DNA of 31,938 bases from JBELHO01 sp042091375 (lineage in GTDB: Bacteria > Pseudomonadota > Gammaproteobacteria > Enterobacterales > Alteromonadaceae): contig JBELHO010000038.1 in the NCBI GenBank assembly GCA_042091375.1, positions 1 through 31,938 of the forward strand, written 5' to 3'. Numbering within the stretch: the first letter of the stretch is position 1; every line of letters begins with the position of its first letter. A program made the position numbers and the translations under genes. The notes below the pieces were generated by a model, which had not been told where the DNA came from, did no database searches, and saw only the letters and a list, made by a program, of their open reading frames with translations. Shown piece by piece: positions 8,177-15,751 of this stretch.

Positions 8177-8797
8177 TTATTCAAATGGTGTCGGATCACC
8201 TTGACCTAGGCGAATAATGTCAACGTTATCATCAGAAAAATCAATGACTGTAGTGGGTTTTTCACCAAGATAGCCACCATTAATAATTAAATCTACTTGA
8301 TGCTCTAAAATATCGCGGATGTGCTCTGGATCGAATTCAGCGGTATCTTCACCAGGCATGATCAAGGTGGTGGACATAATGGGTTCTTGTAATTCTCGCA
8401 ACAAGGCCTGCGCAATCGTGTTTTCAGGGATGCGAATACCGATAGTTTTCTTTTTCAAATTCAACAAGCGTTTAGGTACCTCTTTAGTGCCTTTAAAAAT
8501 AAAAGTATAAGGTCCAGGGGTGTTATTTTTCATTAATCGAAAAGCGCTGTTGTCTACCCGTGCATATTCAGATAACTCAGATAAGTCACTGCATACTAGG
8601 GTAAAATTGTGATTTTTTTCAATTGCTCTGATCCGACAGATACGATCTAGGGCTTTTTTATCGCCAATGTGGCAACCCAATGCATAGCCTGATTCGGTTG
8701 GGTAGACAATAACCGCGCCATTTTGGATCATCGCCACCGCTTGTTTGATCAAACGGCCTTGGGGATTATCTGGGTGCACATAAAAAAACTGACTCAT
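8177..8797 (-). CDS. yciO: YciO-type Sua5/YrdC family protein
   Basis: A member of the YrdC/Sua5/YciO double-stranded RNA-binding-fold family. Relatives make threonylcarbamoyl-AMP for tRNA t6A; the precise role of the YciO branch is less clear. The 206-residue protein shows GGRLIKQAV-like N-terminal spacing, the IVYPTESGYALGCHIGDKKALDRICRIR nucleotide-binding block, PGPYTFIFKGTKEVP, IGIRIPE and a C-terminal IINGGYLGEKPTTVIDFS. Its short length (no Sua5 extension) and its position directly after rnm support YciO and not TsaC. The stop lies about 170 bases from the scaffold gap. Confidence 0.93.
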   Translation of the reverse strand: MSQFFYVHPDNPQGRLIKQAVAMIQNGAVIVYPTESGYALGCHIGDKKALDRICRIRAIEKNHNFTLVCSDLSELSEYARVDNSAFRLMKNNTPGPYTFIFKGTKEVPKRLLNLKKKTIGIRIPENTIAQALLRELQEPIMSTTLIMPGEDTAEFDPEHIRDILEHQVDLIINGGYLGEKPTTVIDFSDDNVDIIRLGQGDPTPFE

Positions 8798-8825
8798 AAT
8801 ATTTATCCAAACATCATCTAAAGAG

Positions 8826-9701
8826 TTAACCTTGCCACAGCTGCCAAACGGGCTTGCTCTTGTCTGGAAGCGTTAATTTACGCCCTAAATCACTCCATTT
8901 GCTAGGGTAGTGAAAATCTGATCCTAACGATGAGTATAAGTCATACTCTACACAATAGTTTAGCATACGTTGACGTTGTTCATTATTCATCTGTGGCAAT
9001 ACGGTTTCTAATGCATCACCTTGAGCATTTTTAAAGGCGACAATAAGTCTTCTCAGCCATTTTGCCGACAAGTCATAACGAATAGGGTGTGCCATCACCG
9101 CAGTGCCGCCAGCTTTATGTATAATATCAACTGCTTGTTCAATCGAACACCACTCAGGTTTGACAAAGGCTTTATTGCCCTTTCCCAAATATTTATCAAA
9201 TGCTTTTTGTTTGCTCGTCACCACCCCGCGTTGCAGCATAACTTCGGCAAAATGAGCGCGAGTAATAGAGCCATCACCAGCCAGTTGCTCTGCTTGTGCT
9301 AACACACCTTCAATACCGCACTTGTGTAATTTCTCACTGATCCGCAAGGCCCGTTGGCGTCGAGCCCTTTGCTGTTGATTAATCAGTTCAGTCAGCGCTG
9401 GGTGATCTTTATCTATATTTAAACCGACAATATGTATATCAAAGCCTTGCCAAGCGGTAGATATTTCAATGCCATTGATTAGTTGTAATGGCAGGTTTTG
9501 GTTTTTAATATATTGATTGGCAATATCTAATGCCGCAACGGTATCGTGATCGGTTATTGCTAGCACATCAATTTGAAAGTTTACTGCGCGATTGATCAAT
9601 TCAACTGGGGTTAGCGCGCCATCAGAACATTTAGTGTGGCTGTGCAAGTCGACGCGAAGATTGGAAAAATCGCAACGATCAGTTGTTGACATTTGCTTCA
9701 T
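8826..9701 (-). CDS. rnm: PHP-domain RNase AM / 5'-3' exoribonuclease
   Basis: YciV/Rnm family PHP phosphoesterase. The E. coli homologue acts as a 5'-to-3' exoribonuclease maturing rRNA 5' ends and also handles 3',5'-nucleoside bisphosphates. The 291-residue protein carries the metal-binding PHP motifs VDLHSHTKCSDGALTP, AITDHDTV, NGIEISTAW and, near the C-terminus, GSDFHYPSKW. The ATG at 9701 follows a purine-rich AGAAGAA; an alternative in-frame ATG lies 9 bases later (9692). It is divergent from the trp operon and 28 bases upstream of yciO, the same arrangement as in E. coli and Shewanella. Confidence 0.94.
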   Translation of the reverse strand: MKQMSTTDRCDFSNLRVDLHSHTKCSDGALTPVELINRAVNFQIDVLAITDHDTVAALDIANQYIKNQNLPLQLINGIEISTAWQGFDIHIVGLNIDKDHPALTELINQQQRARRQRALRISEKLHKCGIEGVLAQAEQLAGDGSITRAHFAEVMLQRGVVTSKQKAFDKYLGKGNKAFVKPEWCSIEQAVDIIHKAGGTAVMAHPIRYDLSAKWLRRLIVAFKNAQGDALETVLPQMNNEQRQRMLNYCVEYDLYSSLGSDFHYPSKWSDLGRKLTLPDKSKPVWQLWQG

Positions 9702-9802
9702 TATGAGTTCTTCTATACAACAACTTAAATCCTAAACATGTAAACAGCGCTAAGTTTACTGTGGAAAACAAATTAATGATACACGCAAAACAAACTATTT
9801 CT

Positions 9803-9832
9803 ATGAACTGGTGGTGGCATAACTCGACATAA
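9803..9832 (+). CDS. trpL: trp operon leader peptide MNWWWHNST
   Basis: A nine-codon frame, ATG AAC TGG TGG TGG CAT AAC TCG ACA TAA, with three consecutive Trp codons at 9809-9817. It sits 38 bases before an intrinsic terminator and about 190 bases before the first structural gene. Three adjacent Trp codons in so short a frame are the hallmark of an attenuation leader. When charged tRNA-Trp is scarce the ribosome should stall here and change the folding of the RNA downstream. No strong ribosome-binding site is visible before the ATG. It is too short for ordinary gene finders. Confidence 0.88.
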   Translation: MNWWWHNST

Positions 9833-9900
9833 TTGGGTTGTGTAAATTGCGTTATTAGCAAGAATTTTCGAAAACCCGCTTTTATTCAGCGGGTTTTTTT
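9821..9900 (+). promoter_or_regulatory. trp attenuator (mutually exclusive stems + terminator)
   Basis: The terminator hairpin is AAAACCCGCT (9871-9880) with AGCGGGTTTT (9888-9897), ending in seven T (9894-9900). Upstream, GGGTT (9835-9839) can pair either with AACTC (9821-9825, within trpL, one G-U pair) or with AACCC (9873-9877), the left arm of the terminator. A ribosome stalled on the Trp codons would cover the first partner and favour the second pairing, which destroys the terminator. A ribosome reaching the stop codon would do the opposite. The pairings are read by eye; they have not been folded computationally. Confidence 0.85.
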
Positions 9901-9928
9901 ATTTAAAAACAACAAACTAGGTAATAAA

Positions 9929-9991
9929 ATGTTAGCAATACGAGTGAAAAGTTGGTTCATATGGTGGCTTTTGCCAATTTATGCAGGCTGA
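9929..9991 (+). CDS. Second short Trp-rich leader-like ORF
   Basis: A 20-codon frame, MLAIRVKSWFIWWLLPIYAG, lies after the attenuator terminator and before the DAHP synthase gene. It has a ribosome-binding-site-like AGGT six bases before its ATG, better than that of trpL. Three of 20 residues are Trp (positions 9, 12, 13), two of them adjacent. It stops 32 bases before the synthase start. It may be a second leader that couples Trp supply to translation of the synthase, or a small hydrophobic peptide, or chance. I know no named homologue. Confidence 0.45.
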   Translation: MLAIRVKSWFIWWLLPIYAG

Positions 9992-10023
9992 CCCTATTAA
10001 CGCAATATTTAAGGATACATGTA

Positions 10024-11037
10024 ATGATCATCATATTAAAACCGCAGGCATCTCAACAAGATGCCAATGAAATACTCGACAAAATAGCCAACTTAGGTTT
10101 AAAACCACTGTACATGCCAGGTATAGAGCGTACCGTATTAGGTGCATTAGGCGACGAACGGCTACTCAATCAACTCAATCTCGACAGCTACCCTATGGTA
10201 GATCAAATCAAACCGGTATTAAGCCCATACAAATTAGTGAGTCGTGAATTGCAAGCCCATGATTCCACCGTAACCATTGGCAATGTGAAAGTCGGTGCCG
10301 GAAACTTTACTGTTATCGCTGGCCCTTGCTCGGTAGAGAGTGAAAATCAATTGTTCGGTGTGGCAGAAATGATCAAACACCAAGGTGTTCGTTTACTGCG
10401 TGGCGGTGCCTTTAAACCCAGAACCAGCCCTTATAGTTTTCAGGGATTAGGCGAAGCAGGACTTAAGTTACTCAACGCAGTAAAACAAAATTATAGCCTG
10501 CCAACAGTATCAGAAATCATTGATCCAGCTGATACCGAGTTGATGTACGATCACATTGACTGCTATCAAATTGGTGCGCGTAATATGCAAAATTTCCGTT
10601 TACTCGAATCTGTCGGCAAACAAGACAAGCCAGTGTTATTAAAACGCGGGATGAGTGCCACCATTGAGGAATTATTACTTGCCGCTGAATACATAATCAA
10701 TGCCGGTAACAGCCAAGTCATTTTATGTGAACGCGGGATCAGAACCTTCGAAACCGCCACAAGAAATACACTAGATTTAAACGCTGTCGCTTATTTAAAA
10801 GAAAAATCGCATTTGCCAGTTTTTGTCGACCCCTCTCATGGCACTGGGGTTAAGTCACTGATCAATCCTTTATCACGGGCGGCAGTAGCGGTTGGCGCAG
10901 ATGGCATTATTGTCGAAACTCACCTCGATCCAAAACAAGCGTTATCCGATGGTCATCAAGCGTTAAATGCTGAAGAGTTTGCCACTCTGATGGCTGATAT
11001 TAAACCTTTTATTTCTGCCGCAGGTAAAACCTTATGA
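10024..11037 (+). CDS. aroF: 3-deoxy-7-phosphoheptulonate synthase (type I-beta, AroF-like)
   Basis: DAHP synthase, the first step of the shikimate pathway (phosphoenolpyruvate + erythrose 4-phosphate). The 337-residue protein has an N-terminal ferredoxin-like regulatory domain (about residues 1-70, starting MIIILKPQASQQDANEIL) and then a TIM-barrel. The barrel shows AGPCSVES (Cys102), GGAFKPRTSPYSFQGLG (Lys131, Arg133), IGARNMQNF, LLKRGMSATIEE and FVDPSHGTG. This is the Thermotoga/Bacillus-like I-beta type, not the enterobacterial AroFGH type. I chose the ATG at 10024 because AAGGA precedes it by 8 bases and MIIILKP is the family's N-terminus; upstream in-frame starts would overlap the leader ORF. 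Its stop overlaps the trpE start (ATGA). Confidence 0.93.
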   Translation: MIIILKPQASQQDANEILDKIANLGLKPLYMPGIERTVLGALGDERLLNQLNLDSYPMVDQIKPVLSPYKLVSRELQAHDSTVTIGNVKVGAGNFTVIAGPCSVESENQLFGVAEMIKHQGVRLLRGGAFKPRTSPYSFQGLGEAGLKLLNAVKQNYSLPTVSEIIDPADTELMYDHIDCYQIGARNMQNFRLLESVGKQDKPVLLKRGMSATIEELLLAAEYIINAGNSQVILCERGIRTFETATRNTLDLNAVAYLKEKSHLPVFVDPSHGTGVKSLINPLSRAAVAVGADGIIVETHLDPKQALSDGHQALNAEEFATLMADIKPFISAAGKTL

Positions 11038-12647
11038 GATTCACTGCCGGCCCTGATGCCAACAAAACCATAGGCTCAGTCAACACCTTGTCAAGTAAGA
11101 CTCGATATCAAGCCGATCCATTAACCTTGTTTAAAAAACTGTGTGGTAATACCCGCAATAATTTGTTGTTGGAATCGGCAGAGATTGACAAAAAACATCA
11201 GTTGAAAAGTTTGTTGTTAGTCGATGCTGCGGTAAAGATTGTTTGTTGCGGCAAGCAGGTCACCTTTACCGCACTGACCCTAAACGGACAGTCAGCAATT
11301 GCTTTTGCTCAACAACAATTAGCAGCACATGCCGAACTGCAAATAAATGACCAAGGGTTTATTGCAACCTTTGCTGACATAAACTTAAATACCGATGAAA
11401 AATCGCGTTTGTTAGCGACAAACCCATTTCACTGTCTGCGCTTATTTGAGCAGTTAATCAGTATTGATCATCACCCCTTGGCAATATTTTTAGCTGGCGC
11501 TTTTGCTTTTGAAATGATAACAGTCACCGAAGACCTGCCAAAGGTAGATAACAGTGAAAATACCTGCCCTGACTTTGTTTATTACTTGGCTGAAACCTTA
11601 GTGGTTATCGATCACCAAAAACGCTCAAGTGAGATCATTGCCAATGTCTTTTCAGGTCCGGAACAACAAAAATGCTATTTTGAAATGTCTCGCCGTTTAT
11701 CGGATATCAAAACCTTAGTTGACAGTGATATTTCTCCTGCCAAAGTCACTATCAATCAAGCATCGCAACCACTAGAAGTAAACTGTGATATTGATGATCA
11801 ACGCTTTTGTCAAACAGTAGAACAATTAAAACAACACATTAATGCTGGAGATATCTTTCAAGTGGTGCCTTCGCGTACTTTCAGCTTGCCATGCAAAGAT
11901 ACTTTTAACGCCTATCTAGCGTTGAGGAAAAGCAACCCAAGCCCTTATATGTTTTATTTACAAGATGATGAGTTTTGTATTTTTGGTGCATCTCCCGAAT
12001 CGGCGATTAAATATCAACAACACAATCGCCAAGTTGAAATTTATCCCATCGCTGGCACTCGACCTCGCGGTTTTACTGAAGACGGGAATTTTTCCTTAGA
12101 TCTCGATTGCCGAATTGAGCTAGAACTGCGACAAGACAAAAAAGAATTGGCCGAACACATCATGCTCGTTGACTTAGCCCGCAACGACGTGGCTCGGGTT
12201 AGTCAAGCGGGCACAAGGCATGTTGCTGAGTTATTGAAAGTTGATCGCTACTCACATGTGATGCATTTAGTGTCTCGAGTATGTGGCACTCTGGCAACCG
12301 ATTTAGATGCGCTACACGCTTATCAAGCCTGCATGAACATGGGCACACTGTCTGGAGCGCCAAAACTAAAAGCGACCGAATTGATCAGAAAATATGAAGG
12401 TAAAAGACGCGGTAGTTATGGCGGTGCCGTCGGTTATCTCACCGGAGACGGCGATATGGACACCTGTATTGTTATCCGCTCGGCCTTTGTCAAAAATGGC
12501 ATGGCTCACATTCAAGCTGGAGCGGGTGTGGTATTTGATTCGGATCCACAAGCAGAAGCAAATGAAACCAGACAAAAAGCACAAGCGGTGATTAACGCCA
12601 TTAAAACCGCAGATTGTTATCAAAACACGCACAGTGAGGTGGGCTAA
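11034..12647 (+). CDS. trpE: Anthranilate synthase component I
   Basis: Converts chorismate to anthranilate together with TrpG. The 537-residue protein has the N-terminal feedback-inhibition motif NLLLESAEIDKKHQLKSLLLVD (LLES is the Trp-binding signature) and the chorismate-utilising domain. That domain shows IFQVVPSRTFSLP, PSPYMFYL, GASPESAI, PIAGTRPRG, ELRQDKKELAEHIMLVDLARND and GTLSGAPKLKA. The start overlaps the DAHP synthase stop by four bases. Length is near the usual 520, so nothing is missing. An intact LLES motif suggests normal feedback by tryptophan. Confidence 0.97.
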   Translation: MRFTAGPDANKTIGSVNTLSSKTRYQADPLTLFKKLCGNTRNNLLLESAEIDKKHQLKSLLLVDAAVKIVCCGKQVTFTALTLNGQSAIAFAQQQLAAHAELQINDQGFIATFADINLNTDEKSRLLATNPFHCLRLFEQLISIDHHPLAIFLAGAFAFEMITVTEDLPKVDNSENTCPDFVYYLAETLVVIDHQKRSSEIIANVFSGPEQQKCYFEMSRRLSDIKTLVDSDISPAKVTINQASQPLEVNCDIDDQRFCQTVEQLKQHINAGDIFQVVPSRTFSLPCKDTFNAYLALRKSNPSPYMFYLQDDEFCIFGASPESAIKYQQHNRQVEIYPIAGTRPRGFTEDGNFSLDLDCRIELELRQDKKELAEHIMLVDLARNDVARVSQAGTRHVAELLKVDRYSHVMHLVSRVCGTLATDLDALHAYQACMNMGTLSGAPKLKATELIRKYEGKRRGSYGGAVGYLTGDGDMDTCIVIRSAFVKNGMAHIQAGAGVVFDSDPQAEANETRQKAQAVINAIKTADCYQNTHSEVG

Positions 12648-12648
12648 T

Positions 12649-13311
12649 ATGGAGCAGAACACAACAGCCAATACGCAAATATTTATGCTTGATAACCTTG
12701 ATTCATTTACCTATAACTTAGTGGATGAATTTCAATGTCTGGGGTTTGAGCCCATTATTTACCGTCATACCCTGTCTGCGGATTTTATTTTTCAACAAAT
12801 TGAAGCATGCCAAAAACAAGTACTATTAGTGCTTTCACCCGGACCTGGGCAACCTGATCAAGCCGGTTGTTTAATGGCACTCATTGCCAAATGTGCAGGG
12901 AAATACCCTATGTTGGGAATATGTCTTGGGCATCAAGCGCTGATCCAACATTACGGTGGCATTATTACTAGGGCTCCTGAAATTATTCACGGTAAATCCT
13001 CGGCACTGCATCACAGTGGCACAGGCATTTTCGCCAATACGGCTAACCCACTTCCGGTAGCTCGCTACCATTCACTTATCGCCGAGCAAGTGCCCGACTG
13101 TTTAGACACCATTGCCCACTGTGTTGCGCAAACCGATAACAGCCGACAATTAGCCATGGCAATTGAGCATAAACAACACAGAGTGATAGGTTTTCAATTT
13201 CATCCAGAATCAATATTAACCACTTTTGGCAGCCGTTTATTGACACAAAGTATTGATTATTTGACCGCAGCGCATGTTAACGGCCTTAGCCAAGGAGCAA
13301 CTGATGAGTAG
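12649..13311 (+). CDS. trpG: Anthranilate synthase component II (glutamine amidotransferase)
   Basis: Supplies ammonia from glutamine to TrpE. The class I amidotransferase core is visible: MLDNLDSFTYNLVDEFQ, LSPGPGQPDQAG, the nucleophile block MLGICLGHQA (Cys92), and IGFQFHPESILT with the catalytic His and Glu. I chose ATG 12649, one base after the trpE stop, because GAGG precedes it at good distance; a GTG at 12634 in the same frame would overlap trpE. Here trpG and trpD are separate genes, unlike the fused E. coli TrpGD. The end overlaps the trpD start by 8 bases. Confidence 0.95.
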   Translation: MEQNTTANTQIFMLDNLDSFTYNLVDEFQCLGFEPIIYRHTLSADFIFQQIEACQKQVLLVLSPGPGQPDQAGCLMALIAKCAGKYPMLGICLGHQALIQHYGGIITRAPEIIHGKSSALHHSGTGIFANTANPLPVARYHSLIAEQVPDCLDTIAHCVAQTDNSRQLAMAIEHKQHRVIGFQFHPESILTTFGSRLLTQSIDYLTAAHVNGLSQGATDE

Positions 13312-14344
13312 TATTTTACAACAATTAATTGACGGTAATTCACTTAGCCAAGCACAGGCCGAGACTTTTTTTAGTCAAGTCATGCTCGGCGATATTAGCC
13401 CCGAATTATTGGCTTCAGTATTGACTGCCTTGAAAATAAAAGGCGAAACTCCCCATGAAATAGCAGGGGCGGCTATTGCGGTAAGGCGTTATGCCACTCC
13501 ATTTGGACAACACCCAGAGACGGTTGCCGATTGTGTTGGTACTGGCGGTGATGGTGCCAATACCATTAATATTTCGACTACGGCAGCGATTCTCGCTGCG
13601 GCTTGTGGTCTTGTTATGGCTAAACACGGTAATCGCAGTGTATCGAGTATGTCAGGCTCAGCAGATTTATTAACGGCATTAGGGGTGAATATTTCTATGT
13701 CGCCAAGAGCCGCGCAAGCTTGTTTAGCAGCAACCAATCTCTGTTTTTTATATGCCCCAGCTTATCACCCCGGATTTAAACATGCCGGACCGGTGAGAAA
13801 GGCCATGGGGGTGCGCACTTTATTTAATATATTAGGCCCTTTAGTCAATCCAGCTTCGCCAACGGTAATGTTACTGGGGGTTTATACACCTGAATTGATC
13901 GAGATGATGGCCGAGAGTTTACGTCTGACTGGGGTCAAACGCGGTTGGGTAGTGCACGGCTCAGGTTTAGATGAAATAGCATTACATGGGCCAACCCAAG
14001 TCACCGAAATTATTGACGATTCACTGCAACAGAAAATCATATGCCCGGAAGATTTCGGTTTACAGCGTTATCCACTTGATGCCATAAAAGGCGGCACCCC
14101 CGAAGAAAACGCCGATATTATTCAGCGCATCTTATCTGGACAAGGGAACCCAGCCCACAATGCCGCCGTCGTTATTAATTGTGCTGCTTTGTTGTATTTA
14201 CACAATAAAGCCAGTGATTTAAAGACTGCGGCAACGATTGCTCAAGAGGTATTAGCTTCCGGTAAAGGGCTGCAGACACTAGAGACAATGGCAGATATTT
14301 CAAATCGACAATGCAATGCAGGGACAATGGCAGATCAGCCGTAA
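13304..14344 (+). CDS. trpD: Anthranilate phosphoribosyltransferase
   Basis: Transfers phosphoribose from PRPP to anthranilate. The 346-residue product carries the family's glycine-rich PRPP motif VADCVGTGGDGANTINIST, the AKHGNRSVSSMSGSADLLTALG block, and GPVRKAMGVRTLFNILGPLVNPA. I chose ATG 13304 because CAAGGAGC precedes it at the right spacing and MSSILQQLIDG aligns with family N-termini; an in-frame start 30 bases earlier lacks this. The C-terminal ~20 residues contain a repeated TMAD, encoded by an exact 13-base direct repeat (14284-14296 and 14323-14335), apparently a small in-frame extension. Confidence 0.96.
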   Translation: MSSILQQLIDGNSLSQAQAETFFSQVMLGDISPELLASVLTALKIKGETPHEIAGAAIAVRRYATPFGQHPETVADCVGTGGDGANTINISTTAAILAAACGLVMAKHGNRSVSSMSGSADLLTALGVNISMSPRAAQACLAATNLCFLYAPAYHPGFKHAGPVRKAMGVRTLFNILGPLVNPASPTVMLLGVYTPELIEMMAESLRLTGVKRGWVVHGSGLDEIALHGPTQVTEIIDDSLQQKIICPEDFGLQRYPLDAIKGGTPEENADIIQRILSGQGNPAHNAAVVINCAALLYLHNKASDLKTAATIAQEVLASGKGLQTLETMADISNRQCNAGTMADQP

Positions 14345-14352
14345 ATAATACT

Positions 14353-15750
14353 ATGAATGTACTTGAACAAATTATTGCCACTAAACGAGAAGAATTAGTG
14401 CGCCTCAAACAACAAAAGCCCTTAGCAAGCTTTATTGATCAACTCGTGCCCAGCAACAAAGACATGTATGCGGCATTAGATAGAAATCAAGGCAGTGGCA
14501 ACGCCGGATTTATTTTTGAATGTAAAAAAGCATCGCCATCAAAAGGCCTGATCCGCGCTGACTTTGATATCAAAGCAATTGCCCAAACCTATGAAAAATA
14601 TGCCGCGGCTATTTCGGTACTCACTGATGAAACCTATTTCCAAGGACATTATGATTATTTAAAAGTCGTTACTGAAACCGTTGCCTGTCCAGTGTTAAAC
14701 AAAGACTTTTTCATTGATACTTACCAAGTGTATCTCGCCCGTTTTTACGGTGCTGACGCAATATTATTAATGCTCAGTGTATTAACCGACGTGCAATATA
14801 TGGCTCTTGCTGAAGTGGCAAAACGCTACAATTTAGCTATTTTAACAGAAGTTTCAAATCAACAAGAACGCGACAGAGCCATTGCCCTTGATGCTAAATT
14901 AATTGGCATTAACAACCGCAATTTACGCGATTTATCAACCGATATTTCTCGCACCCTACAACTGGCACCCACCATACCCGATGACCGGATTGTTATTGCC
15001 GAGTCAGGGATCTATCATCACCATGAAGTGAGAGAACTGGCGCCAGCTGTCGATGGTTTTTTAGTGGGGAGTTCGATCATGGCGCAAGCAGACATGGATC
15101 TCGCTTGTCGTCAACTGCTGTTTGGCCACAATAAAGTCTGTGGATTAACTCGCCCAGAAGATGCAATTGCCGCTAGTAGTGTTGGCGCTGAATTTGGTGG
15201 GCTGATTTTTGCAAAAACCTCACCTAGATGCATTGATCAACACCAGGCTGAGCTGATCTGTCAGGCCGACTCCGGACTGAATTTTGTCGGTGTTTTTGTC
15301 AATCACGACATTGATACTGTGGTTGAATTAGCAGAGAAGTTATCACTCTATGCTATTCAACTGCACGGCAAAGAAGATCAAGAGTACCTCAATACGCTAC
15401 AGGCTCGTTTGGCCAACTCAGCAGCGAGTGATTGCCTTATTTGGCGAGCTCTAGCTGTCGACCATGCTATCCCTGATTTACCATCGGCAACCAACAATGT
15501 GGTTTTAGATGGTAAACATGCCGGCAGTGGTCAAGCTTTTGCTTGGCAGATAATTGCACAAAGCCAGCAAGACTTGTCAACATGCTACCTTGCCGGTGGA
15601 TTAAACCTTGAAAATATTGCGCAAGCAATAGACTGTGTTATGGCTCACAACTTAGTAGGGCTAGACATTAATTCAGGTGTGGAGTCGAGTCCCGGTATAA
15701 AAAATCATTTAAAACTTCAGCAACTCTTTGCACAAATACGGAATTATTAA
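14353..15750 (+). CDS. trpCF: Bifunctional indole-3-glycerol-phosphate synthase / phosphoribosylanthranilate isomerase
   Basis: A fused enzyme of two TIM barrels, as in E. coli TrpC. Residues about 1-258 are indole-3-glycerol-phosphate synthase (FIFECKKASPSKGLIRADFD, PVLNKDFFIDTYQVYLARFYGADAILLML, LIGINNRNLRDLSTD, VIAESGI, DGFLVGSSIMA). From about residue 261 the isomerase follows (KVCGLTRPEDAIAAS, FVGVFVNHD, IQLHGKEDQEYL, LAGGLNLENI, GLDINSGVESSPGIKN). It catalyses two consecutive steps between the TrpD product and the TrpA substrate. The start ATG at 14353 gives MNVLEQIIATKREEL, the expected N-terminus, 8 bases after the trpD stop. It ends 1 base before trpB. Confidence 0.96.
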   Translation: MNVLEQIIATKREELVRLKQQKPLASFIDQLVPSNKDMYAALDRNQGSGNAGFIFECKKASPSKGLIRADFDIKAIAQTYEKYAAAISVLTDETYFQGHYDYLKVVTETVACPVLNKDFFIDTYQVYLARFYGADAILLMLSVLTDVQYMALAEVAKRYNLAILTEVSNQQERDRAIALDAKLIGINNRNLRDLSTDISRTLQLAPTIPDDRIVIAESGIYHHHEVRELAPAVDGFLVGSSIMAQADMDLACRQLLFGHNKVCGLTRPEDAIAASSVGAEFGGLIFAKTSPRCIDQHQAELICQADSGLNFVGVFVNHDIDTVVELAEKLSLYAIQLHGKEDQEYLNTLQARLANSAASDCLIWRALAVDHAIPDLPSATNNVVLDGKHAGSGQAFAWQIIAQSQQDLSTCYLAGGLNLENIAQAIDCVMAHNLVGLDINSGVESSPGIKNHLKLQQLFAQIRNY

Positions 15751-15751
15751 T

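Noticed and set aside
7953..8204. 83-codon plus-strand frame after the scaffold gap
   Set aside because: It begins in the duplicated contig end, overlaps the yciO 3' end on the other strand, and lacks a ribosome-binding site or known motif.
9740..9759. Possible TrpR operator (GTAAAC...GTTTAC inverted repeat) before trpL
   Set aside because: The arms do not contain the CTAG tetramers of TrpR operators and no promoter pair around it is convincing; attenuation alone accounts for Trp control here.
9679..9861. 60-codon minus-strand frame across the trp promoter and leader
   Set aside because: It is antisense to trpL and overlaps the rnm start; the trpL and attenuator signals explain this DNA better.
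9952..10023. Longer N-terminus for the DAHP synthase
   Set aside because: The extension is not like the family, overlaps the second leader-like frame, and the ribosome-binding site AAGGA is placed for the ATG at 10024.
12366..12671. 101-codon minus-strand frame across the trpE/trpG junction
   Set aside because: Antisense to conserved trpE motifs, without a ribosome-binding site.
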